Source of the DNA: Heliocybe sulcata
Taxonomy: Eukaryota > Basidiomycota > Agaricomycetes > Gloeophyllales > Gloeophyllaceae
Assembly: GCA_004369045.1 (NCBI GenBank)
Contig: ML213507.1
Location: forward strand, 700,755 to 763,965
Length of the DNA stretch: 63,211 bases
Direction of reading: 5' to 3'
The translations under genes were made by a program, and so were the position numbers. Shown here in pieces: positions 20,900 to 30,246 of the stretch. Position 1 is the first letter of the stretch, and each line of letters starts with the position of its first letter. The notes below the pieces were generated by a model. That model searched no databases. It had not been told where the DNA came from and saw nothing but the letters and a program-made list of their open reading frames with translations.

Positions 20900-22619
20900 A
20901 CGACCTGCGAATTGCTCGTACGTTCAAGAGACTGCATCTCCCTTTTTCCCCAGCGCCGCATCGGGACTTACTGCACGAGACCCTCTACTGACTCTGCCTA
21001 CGAAACCACAAGCAGCGTGCTCGTGCATTCACCCTCTAGGCTTGCACAATCCCGGACTGGCCACGGCCGTTACTTCCGATATTCCGGAACCGCTCAAGAC
21101 CGCTCAGAAAGTATGGTATCTTCCCGCATACGCGTGTATGCAATATCTGAACCGCAATACAGCTCGAATAGAATCCACGGAACACCGTACAAACTTTAGC
21201 AAGATCGAGTAAGTCCATATCGAATGGTCCACGTAATTCAATTGACTATAAGCATTATACCAGACCAGCGGTCGGACCAGGCTGACGGAAGGCACGCCAT
21301 TTGACAATAACATGTATGCGGAAACAGACTTCGATGAAGACCCTGCATACATGACCACGGACTTGGGACTACGCTGCACGATATACGATCCTCGCCGGGG
21401 CTGCACTCATCCGCTGTGGAAGTATGGTAAAGCGATAGTTGTGTTGATGAAGCTCACTCCCGAAGACGTTCGTGAAAGGTACGAGCACTAATTCCATCAA
21501 TGAATACAGACATAGAAGGAAGATCCGACGCCACAGGATAAGAATCAGTCAAGCCTGCGAGCTCCCAGTTGGAGCGAATAGCTACGAAGAAGTAGAGAAG
21601 TTGGGATGGATCTGTCTGAAGCCTGGCATGGCCGTCTTCATCCGAAGCGTGAAATCCGAGGATGACCGGGGCACGACCGCAGACCCTTTGCAGGACGACA
21701 TCCAGGGGTGGGTGACGAACCACACCGAGCTAATAGAACACCACATCCGATACGATGACACCATCCATGATCGTCTTCTTGCCATCGCTGCGACGGCTCT
21801 GGGTCCTGAAGAGGAACGAACAGCAGTGCCTCCGATGGATGCCAAAAACCCCGCAGGTGGAGTTGCCCTCGAGCGACTATTGTGACGTGTATCGGGCAAC
21901 GCAAACAACTCTCAAGGTAAGTTTTCACCCTCCAAGCAGAGTTATTGTTTAATATTCCTGCGCAAGGTCGGCGATGCTACACACTAGGATATAGCTTCGA
22001 ACGACCGCGAGCCATGGCTCACCCATGTCGAAACATGAAGTATAATAACAATTTATCGACTAACGAAGACTTCCGCAAGGAACTGTTACACGTAGGTCGC
22101 ATTAAATATCATTATGCGACTCGCTAACATCTATTCAATAGGCCGCAACCGAGTATGCCGGCTTAGCTATGGATCTAGCACCAAAAGAGCGCATTAACCT
22201 CATCGAAAACATCGGCACTGTCAAGCAAACCCTACCCTTGGGGCACCGTAATAATCGCAACTTCTGGACTGGATTCCAAGCAAACCACTAGTGGTCACTA
22301 GTCTTTATACATAATTTACCACAACTGTGGTGAAGTCATATACACTACTTTAGTAGTCCTTATATGATATGTGTTGCAGTGGGATTATATGTGATATAAT
22401 GCGACCACATGTGTGATACATTTATATATGGTTGAGGTAGATTTATATAGGATGTATATATGGTGGAGGGCATATATACTGTGGATGTAGGGGGTTTGCA
22501 GTAGATTTATACTGGATTTGTATGGTATACTGGGTTGTTTATATCAGGTTTGTACAATCTCGCAGAGGTTTTGTACCAGTTTGTATGCTATACTTGTGGA
22601 TTTATATTAAATTATAGCC

Positions 22620-22980
22620 TGTGCTGGTATATTTATATGGGGGGGTGTATAATATTGCAGTGCATTTATATAATTTTCTGGTTGGGTTATACTGGATGTG
22701 TGCAGTTTACCGGTGGCTTTATATGAGGTTATAGTGGATCTGGTCCACATTATACCAGATTTGTATGCTTTACCTGAGGATTTATATCAAATTGTACACC
22801 TTACTGCTATATTTATATGGGGGTTGTGTAATATTGCAGTGGATTTATATAATCTTCTGGACAGGTTATACTGGATGCATGCAGTTTGCTGGTGGGTTTA
22901 TATCAGGTTATACTCGACCTGGTCTACATTATATACTCACTGTATACCGTTTCAGGTCACTTTATATTGGATTTATATAA
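22620..22980 (+). repeat. Two diverged ~186-bp tandem units in the left foldback arm
   Basis: The block starting near 22632 (TTTATATGGGGG then ATATTGCAGTG then ATTATACCAGATTTGTATGC) is followed by a similar block near 22811 with the same word order. The right arm holds the inverse of the first block and the start of the second. Confidence 0.6.
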
Positions 22981-23168
22981 AACTTTTGGGCACTTCCTAT
23001 AAATGTAGGGGACATCTGGTCACATTATATGAGATTTATATGCAAATTGGGGGGGCCCTGCTGGGTGGAATCTTCCACAAATCAGGGATCCTCATGACCC
23101 TATAGGGGACTACAGTTTGACCCAATAACATGGGCAATATCTCTCAGGATAGAATTAGTGCACCCCCC

Positions 23169-23873
23169 NNNNNNNNNNNNNNNNNNNNNNNNNNNNNNNN
23201 NNNNNNNNNNNNNNNNNNNNNNNNNNNNNNNNNNNNNNNNNNNNNNNNNNNNNNNNNNNNNNNNNNNNNNNNNNNNNNNNNNNNNNNNNNNNNNNNNNNN
23301 NNNNNNNNNNNNNNNNNNNNNNNNNNNNNNNNNNNNNNNNNNNNNNNNNNNNNNNNNNNNNNNNNNNNNNNNNNNNNNNNNNNNNNNNNNNNNNNNNNNN
23401 NNNNNNNNNNNNNNNNNNNNNNNNNNNNNNNNNNNNNNNNNNNNNNNNNNNNNNNNNNNNNNNNNNNNNNNNNNNNNNNNNNNNNNNNNNNNNNNNNNNN
23501 NNNNNNNNNNNNNNNNNNNNNNNNNNNNNNNNNNNNNNNNNNNNNNNNNNNNNNNNNNNNNNNNNNNNNNNNNNNNNNNNNNNNNNNNNNNNNNNNNNNN
23601 NNNNNNNNNNNNNNNNNNNNNNNNNNNNNNNNNNNNNNNNNNNNNNNNNNNNNNNNNNNNNNNNNNNNNNNNNNNNNNNNNNNNNNNNNNNNNNNNNNNN
23701 NNNNNNNNNNNNNNNNNNNNNNNNNNNNNNNNNNNNNNNNNNNNNNNNNNNNNNNNNNNNNNNNNNNNNNNNNNNNNNNNNNNNNNNNNNNNNNNNNNNN
23801 NNNNNNNNNNNNNNNNNNNNNNNNNNNNNNNNNNNNNNNNNNNNNNNNNNNNNNNNNNNNNNNNNNNNNNNNN
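23169..23873. other. Assembly gap (705 N)
   Basis: A run of N lies exactly at the centre of the inverted repeat, where assembly of a hairpin is expected to fail. The true length is unknown. Confidence 0.99.
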
Positions 23874-26842
23874 ACACAACCCCCATATAAATAGAGCAGT
23901 AAGGTGTACAATTTGATATAAATCCTCAGGTAAAGCATACAAATCTGGTATAATGTGGACCAGATCCACTATAACCTCATATAAAGCCACCGGTAAACTG
24001 CACACATCCAGTATAACCCAACCAGAAAATTATATAAATGCACTGCAATATTATACACCCCCCCATATAAATATACCAGCACAGGCTATAATTCAATATA
24101 AATCCACAAGTAGAGCATACAAACTGGTACAAAACCTCTGCGAGATTGTACAAACCTGATATAAACAACCCAGTATACCATACAAATCCAGTATAAATCT
24201 ACTGCAAACCCCCTACATCCACAGTATAATCTGCCCTCCACCATATATACATCCTATATAAATCTACCTCAACCATATATAAATGTATCACACATGTGGT
24301 CGCATTATATCACATATAATCCCACTGCAACCCATATCATATAAGGACTACTAAAGTAGTGTATATGACTTCACCACAGTTGTGGTAAATTATATATATT
24401 TTTAGGGCCCACGACTCAGCAAACGTCTCCCGTCCAATCCAGAACCAGTCCTCCGGAGACTTTCAAGCAGATCTAGGTCGTGCTGGTGACGCTCACCCAG
24501 ACACCCATGACCAGCTCGGCTCCTTCACAGCACTTGTCGTCGCGACTGATACTCCAAAACACTGCACAACGGCCAACTTCCACCTAATCGAACTAGGCGT
24601 ATTTATCCCTATGAATGTCGGAACGACAATCATATTCTCTGGTCTTAGGCTTCACGCGCGCGCACCCTCAATGGCTCAAGCTTCATTAACTGAGATACCG
24701 CAGTCTTACTATAGCTTGGCGCTCATACTGTACTTGACTAAGGAACTCGCAAGTCCCCAAGACGTCCGATCGCAATTATGTTCATCTCTGGCCGACAAAA
24801 AACACTCGGATGTTCTCGTTCTCCCACCCGAAGCCTATACTACAACCGAAACTTATCGCGCGCTGCCAGCAACATTTCCAGTAACCATGTTGCGAGACGG
24901 TCACATGGTAGCCGGAGACCGACTTCCGGCGTACACTATGGGCGCTCTAGCGGCACTCCTCAACCACCTCACTCGCGAATCACCGGAATACCTCTACCGG
25001 TTTACTGCAGCTGGTCTAGCCAACGGGGCCGAAGTTAAGAGAATCAGCGACGACGCGAACATAGACGTGTCGACGCAGGAGCTCGACCCTACGAGGAGAT
25101 CAAAGATTATTAGCGACTGGGATGACCTGCTAAAGCTTCAGCGCTATTACCTTGGAGGAGTAAGTACAGCGAAGCAGAAGATGCCTTCCAGAGGTAAGAA
25201 CGAGCCTATAGTCAATTTGATAGAAGACTAACACGAATGTCTACCATCAGAACCAACGGCCATCAAACTAAAGCACGTCCCGATCTATCCGGACAAATTA
25301 TCCAAGCTTCGAGGCGCTCGTGCACTCCCGCTAGATGAGGACCATACACCTGAAGCTTCAACGTCCGGTAAGCAGAATAATATACCCATCCATAAATGAC
25401 GTACAACTGAAATATTCCAAAGCACGACAGCTTACGCCAGAAAATGACACTGAATCGGATCTATCGCTCGATACCGGTGAATACTACAGCCATTATGATT
25501 CGCCTGTACTATAGACTGACGATGAGTAGACTTATCCTCGCCGTCCGAGATTCAGTCGACGAACAGCCTCGGAAAGTGCAGCAGAATATCAGATGAAGAA
25601 GAAGACCCTGAAAGTTCAGAGGACTTTGACGTCAACCAGGACCAACCATCAGACCGAGAGGATTCACCTTCCGTCGAAGAAAGCGAAGAGCACAACGAGG
25701 CCGAAGAGAACGCTAAGAAGAAACAGAAGAGAAGTAAAAAAGTCTACCGTATGTTGTCTAACATATTACTAAACGCTCATTCCCAGCGAAAGCAATCAAG
25801 AAAACAAAAAAGAACAAGCTCACTCCGTCGAAGAACAAAGACTCGACCACCAAACGACCAGTAGAAAAGAAAGGTGCGGAACAATATCGTAACAGAAATC
25901 GAACAAGTACGCGGCTTATCACTCAACATAGATATGCGAGTGAGACTACTAGGTGTTCTGAACACCGACTATCTAATGCAAACAACCGAACGCTTAATGA
26001 CACAGCTTCATCGAAACCCAAATTCCAAGGCCACTTGGTACTGTGGTCGCCCAGTACACAACACGTCTATTTCCATGAACATCATCGACTTCTCCTGTCA
26101 GGACGCAACAACCCTGGTAAACTTGAACCAAGCCCTACACATTCCAGCGATCGTTTTGAACATTCTGAAAGGCCTCACGAATCTACAGGGACTGGAACTC
26201 AACAAACTACTGATTCGCTATTCTGTCATGCTCGGCGTCTGGAGGCTCTGGGGGCTCATTGAAGTGGACTTTCGACGGCTTGTGCAACATACACTGGACG
26301 GAACAGACAACAACTGGCTTTCACCTCTAGTAATCAAGATATGCGACCACTACATCAACCGCAACAAAGATATCCTAATCCTAAAGAGCGCCGACTACCT
26401 CCCAGGTGTCGCTAAGGACGTTACCTTCCGATTACCGCCCGCCACTCGCAGATGGCTTAACAACGAGGTATCTCAAATCGTCATTAATTCCGCGCTAGAT
26501 GCCTTGGGAACATGGCTCGAATGTCCTAGAAACGTTGGAAAGACTGCTCTCTGGCGCGACCAAGGCTTCCTGATCGAGATACTCATTTCCCATACCGGCA
26601 GCAACAACATATGCTTCCTCGACGAAACGTGGGAAGCATTCCAGAACCCGAAGCTGCTCATAGGTGCGAAACAGAATGGCGCTGGGACGACAGACTGATG
26701 GACCTTACTCGAGGCGGACATGCGATCGCATCTGCGAGGTCAAGCCCGAGGGGACGTTCAGGAAGCGCTAAGGAAGTTAGGTGATGTTATGCACCCTTAC
26801 ATCGCTAAAGCGGAGACTATACACAAGGAAAGAGACCCTTAG

Positions 26843-27477
26843 ATGTACTAGATGCCATTAATAACAATTACCAAATTGAAACTTCTCGTACGCAACAGCA
26901 CCGACGAAACTTAAGCCAGACGAATAACAAAACTCAACACTCTAAGACAAGCGCCACACTAAGGGGATGACAACTATACACACGCCACAGTCGAAGCCCA
27001 AACACAATCGAAAACATACGCCACAGAACAGAAACATATGCTGTCAACCAATCAGCATCCAGGATTCCGGCGAGACGCGGCAGCAGCATCAGCCACATCT
27101 GGTTCGCACGGTCAGAAACCAATTTTGTAGTCTCCGCAGAACGATGAGAATTCTCTCCTGCCGAAAGAAAACAGTATAATTAAGGAAATATTGCCATACT
27201 TTTGAATATGAACGAAGATGATATATTTAAAATTTGAAAAAAAAACGAGGAGAAATAAGTGAGCCAGGCCGTCCGGAAGAGAAACTGAGACTACAAACCA
27301 AAATCGTAGAGGCGATAAGGGTCGGAGTCTGAATATGATAACAGCACTTCTTATCGAGACTACAAAACAAAAGTCGCACGACTTCTCGGCATGCGTTTCC
27401 CACGGACTCAGACATTCGGCACAGGCACGAACTTTTTTCGAGGTAAAGACGCCTCCTTCGTAAACTCAGGACTCGTA
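26843..27477. other. 5' subterminal region of the giant element
   Basis: No gene supported. On the minus strand the outer 250 bases resemble the start of element 1 (TTACGAGTCCTGAGTTTACG, then GTTTGTAGTCTCAGTTT further in), showing that these two elements share a 5' end subfamily. Confidence 0.6.
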
Positions 27478-27822
27478 ATTTGTTTCAAAGTCCGCTGGTA
27501 GTCGAGACTACAATTTTGGATTTGTAGTGCCACATTTCAGTAATCTGTCCAGCGCTCACCCTCCTGTCGCCATGACTACCTGGAATTTCAAATATATTAT
27601 CTAGACCATATTACACACCCTCTCAAATATTTTGGTGATTTTAGGAGTGCTCCTGGCTGCACAGTTGGCATGTCTTTGGAACAGGCACTACAAATCATCT
27701 ACTTACTCATTGCTTACCGTGGGACCAGTCCAGCGGAGTTTCAACTACAAGATTTCCGCGCCGGTTGACATTTGAGACTTCTGATTGGCTGTTGGCTTGC
27801 CATTAGAGCGCTCCTTAGTATT

Positions 27823-27842
27823 GACTACAAATAGTTGTAGTC
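27823..27842 (+). other. Hairpin A in element 2
   Basis: GACTACAAATAGTTGTAGTC: the stem is conserved with element 1 (650-669) while the loop differs. Confidence 0.68.
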
Positions 27843-27870
27843 GTGTTATTAAAGATTATGCTTGAGGCAA

Positions 27871-27927
27871 CTATGATGCAATCAGACCGTAAAAGTTTGA
27901 AACTTTTACAGTCCAACTACGTCATAG
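27871..27927 (+). other. 57-nt hairpin B in element 2
   Basis: Starts CTATGATGCAATCAG and ends CAACTACGTCATAG, with the inner perfect stem GTAAAAGTTT/AAACTTTTAC. It has the same length and position as in element 1 (698-754) but a different inner stem. Confidence 0.72.
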
Positions 27928-28387
27928 CCCTGCTCAGCCACAATCTGCCTTCAGTCAGTGCTCTGAGACCGATAAAAATTCCGTAGAAATCACTAAAAAT
28001 CAGAATATATTACTGAGACCAGAAGCGGTGTTATAGGATCTATTAATAGCACCATATCATGTGTGGTACATCATAGAATCACTCCTGTAAGCCCAAAGGA
28101 AGTCCAATAAATGTCCTGAATTGCCCGGAAATTCAGGATGACTGGGAAGTACACAATAACCAATGATTCTAGCTTATGTAAGCCCCAAAATGGGTAGATT
28201 GGCTTCTGACAGTCCAGTGAAGTAAAAAATTGCGTAAAAATGCGCAAACAAAATCAGGACAACTGGCAGTAATTATCTGGGCTGTGTATTCATAATTATG
28301 TAAGCATTGAAGAATTGCAGAACAGGTTTTGACCACACAAATGAACTGGAATATTGATTGAATTGAACAGTGCTGTTCAGTGGCGAA

Positions 28388-28531
28388 GTGTGCCTAAATT
28401 ATTTCACAAAGTCTCAAACTCAGGACTCATATCATGCCATGCATAGCAGTGGCCCACTTCAGTGGGCCACTGCTATGCATGGCATGATACGAGTCCTGAG
28501 CTTGAGACTGTCTGAGATAATTTAGGTACAC
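28388..28531. repeat. Long palindrome at the tail-to-tail junction of elements 2 and 3
   Basis: Arms of about 70 bases around a 2-base centre (28459-28460). The inner 48 bases on each side (28411-28458 and 28461-28508) differ at only two positions. Each arm holds a complete Helitron-like 3' end (inverse repeat plus hairpin). The palindrome is therefore two 3' ends fused. Confidence 0.92.
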
Positions 28532-29934
28532 TTTGTTGGATTTTTTAATATATATATATCTTTTTTATATTTCGAGCTTGCACGAATGCGCATGCGCATC
28601 GGCGCGCTTTATACCAACCTTGTCGACTTTTGCTTATCTTTAACTGTTTTCTTAGTATCGAGGTATGTGCTGTCGCACATCGGTCCCACATGTAGATAGT
28701 TTATCTTGGACATTGTATATAGGTGTATAGACTGTATCTACGAGAATGCTATCACGTTTGCAACGAATGCTCCTGTCTTACCGCTGTATCCTGCATTTGA
28801 GCCAAACACACCTAACAACTTATAAAAATTGCACACACTTCACTCAAATATGATGTACAGCAGTAAAGAGGCAGTGCATTACAGTAGTGTACAAGTAGTT
28901 GATATGATATCTATATACATGAGGAGCACTGTTCAATTTAATCAATCTTCGAGTTCATTTGTGTGGTCAAAACCTGTTCTGCAATTCTTCAATGCTTACA
29001 TAATCATTAATACACTGCCTAGCTAATTACTGCCAGCTGTCCTGATTTTTTTGTGCATTTTTAAGCAATGTTTTACTTCACTGGACTGTCAGAAGCCACT
29101 CCACACTGTTTTCAGGCTTATATAGGCTAGAATTATTGGTTATTGTGTACTTCCCAGTCATCCTGATTTTCTGGGAAATTTAGGACATTTATTGGACTTC
29201 ATTTGGGCTTACAGGAGCGATTCTATGATGTACTGAACAAGATATGGTGCTATTAATAGATCCTATAACACCACTTCTGGTCTCAGTAATATATTCTGAT
29301 TTTTAGTGATTTTTACGGCACTTTATCGGTCTCAGAGCACTGACTGAAGACAGGTTGTGGCTGAGCAGGGCTATGACATAGTTGGACTGTAAAAGTTTCA
29401 AACTTTTACGGTCTGATTGCATCATAGTTGCCTCAAGCATAATCTTTAATAACACGACTACAACCATGTGTAGTCAATACTAAGGAGTGCTCTAATGGCA
29501 AGCCAACAGCCAATCACAAGCCTCAAATGTCAACCGGCGCGGAAATCTTGTAGTTGAAACCCCGCCGGAATAGTCACACGGTAAGCAATGAGTAAGTAGA
29601 CAATTTGTAGTGTCTGTTCCACAAACATACCCACTGTGCACCCAGGAGCCCTTGTAAAATCACCAAAATATTTGAGATGCTGTGTAATATGGTCTAGATA
29701 ATATATTTGAAACTTTAGGTAGTCATGGCAACAGGAGGGTGAGCACTGGACAGATTACTCAGATGTGGCACTACAAATCCAAAATTGTAGTCTCGACTAC
29801 CGGCGGACTTTGAACAAAATGTATTCAAGACTACACTTTTGATTCCCACAATCACTCGGCATCTTATTCCCACAGTCATCATTGTTCGGCCCAAGGCCGC
29901 TAAAGACTCCTCCTTCGTTCCTCAGGACTCGTAA
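28459..29934 (-). mobile_element. Element 3: non-autonomous Helitron-like element
   Basis: Minus-strand element starting TTACGAGTCCTGAGGAACGA at 29934 and ending CTGAAG at about 28459. The 3' inverse repeat and hairpin lie at 28466-28500. It has no coding capacity that I can support. Its outer 110 bases match element 2's outer end almost perfectly, and 28926-29823 matches element 2 inverted. The extra internal part (about 28532-28925) is AT-rich and contains the perfect 14-base palindrome ATGCGCATGCGCAT (28586-28599). Confidence 0.82.
29371..29427 (-). other. 57-nt hairpin B in element 3
   Basis: Same 57-nt length and bounding CTATGA...TCATAG as in elements 1 and 2. The inner stem is GTAAAAGTTT/AAACTTTTAC. 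Confidence 0.72.
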
Positions 29935-30246
29935 TAGACGTTGTTGCCTTGTTCTTTCTATGGCAGCGGCATGCGACCTTGCACCTCCATACCTCCGCTA
30001 GGAAATGTCAAAGAAGGCGCGCGTACGTCAGACGTCGAAATAGCTCGAGTCTCAAGGAACGTGATCATAGTGACATTGTTTTCTAGCAGTAACGGCAGAC
30101 TATTGAAACTTGAAGGAGCGGATGGCTGGACGACAGCAAGCGGTGAAGTAACATGATAATGCAATACGTGAAGATGTCTAGAAGATGAAGCAGGGACGAT
30201 CCACACATCCGGGCACCGAATAACCAAGCACGAAGAGAACAAGGCG
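29935..30246. other. Short flank between element 3 and the kinase gene
   Basis: About 310 bases downstream of the kinase stop codon and outside the Helitron end. Nothing recognisable. Confidence 0.5.

Larger units (their letters stand above)
22311..24393. mobile_element. Foldback (long inverted repeat) element inside gene D
   Basis: Arms begin ATAATTTACCACAACTGTGG at 22311 and, inverted, at about 24393. They match for at least 520 bases (22311-22831 against 23874-24393) with few differences. The remaining left arm (22832-23168) has no visible partner because the N gap hides the centre. The arms are AT-rich with many TTTATAT words and contain short nested palindromes such as CCACAACTGTGG and ACTACTTTAGTAGT. 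There is no open frame of recognisable content and no transposase. It splits gene D between the segments ending RNFWTGFQANH and starting NVSRPIQNQ. A TAG precedes the left arm, so it is not obviously spliced out. It may be a MITE or foldback element whose middle is missing from the assembly. Confidence 0.75.
20900..26842 (+). pseudogene. Cargo gene D: 2-oxoglutarate/Fe(II) dioxygenase-like protein, interrupted
   Basis: Long spliced gene. Exons include about 20900-21208 (to RNTARIESTEHRTNFSKI), 21269-21478 (GRTRLTEGTPFDNN to EDVRER) and 21510-21880. After the foldback element, 24410-25195 encodes NVSRPIQNQSSGDFQADLGR, then HPDTHDQLGSFTALVVATD and FHLIELGVFIPMNVGTTIIF with SGLRLHARAPS. The HxD and the distal His followed by Arg fit a double-stranded beta-helix dioxygenase core (inference). 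Later exons give an acidic then Lys-rich linker (25440-25860) and a helical C-terminal domain from EIEQVRGLSLNIDMRVRLLG. Three lesions are visible: an apparent 1-base frameshift near 21840-21880, the foldback insertion (22311-24393), and TGA at 26696-26698 followed by 47 more in-frame codons to TAG at 26840. TET/JBP-type enzymes are one candidate class; this is not proven. Confidence 0.66.
4945..27478 (-). mobile_element. Giant autonomous Helitron2-like element with cargo genes
   Basis: Minus-strand element of about 22.5 kb. Its 5' end is TTACGAGTCCTGAG at 27478. Its 3' end is marked by the inverse copy CTCAGGACTCGAAA (4982-4995), a hairpin (4958-4975) and the tail CTCAAG at 4945. The target was element 2, whose two halves flank it with no obvious duplication; insertion was between ...TACA and TTT... 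on the plus strand. It encodes an intact Rep/helicase on the same strand, with the stop codon about 70 bases inside the 3' end, plus four spliced cargo genes. It lacks the TC start and CTRR end of canonical Helitrons; the asymmetric terminal repeats fit the Helitron2/Helentron architecture. It holds a 705-base N gap, so its exact length is unknown. Confidence 0.85.
27479..28458 (+). mobile_element. Element 2, 3' part
   Basis: Continues the sequence broken at 4944. It matches the reverse complement of about 28926-29823 (element 3) along its length but lacks ~390 bases present in element 3. It ends with ACTCAGGACTCAT (about 28418-28430), the hairpin GCCATGCATAGCAGTGGC (28436-28453) and CCACT. 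Together with 4830-4944 this is an element of about 1.1 kb without coding capacity. Confidence 0.82.

Noticed and set aside
22620-22980. Telomere- or centromere-like satellite
   Set aside because: Only two diverged units lie within an inverted-repeat arm bounded on both sides by gene D exons.
23100-24005. Long open frames spanning the N gap
   Set aside because: They are open only because N codons give no stops.
20900-26842. KDZ-family transposon or Polinton/Maverick
   Set aside because: The dioxygenase-like gene recalls KDZ neighbourhoods, but no KDZ transposase, integrase, capsid or family-B polymerase motifs were seen; the Rep/helicase explains mobility.
4830-29934. A single ~25 kb DNA transposon with 115-bp terminal inverted repeats
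   Set aside because: The outer ends are inverted copies, but two further element ends (4945 and 27478), a tail-to-tail 3' junction at 28459 and the HUH/helicase protein show nested Helitron-like units instead.
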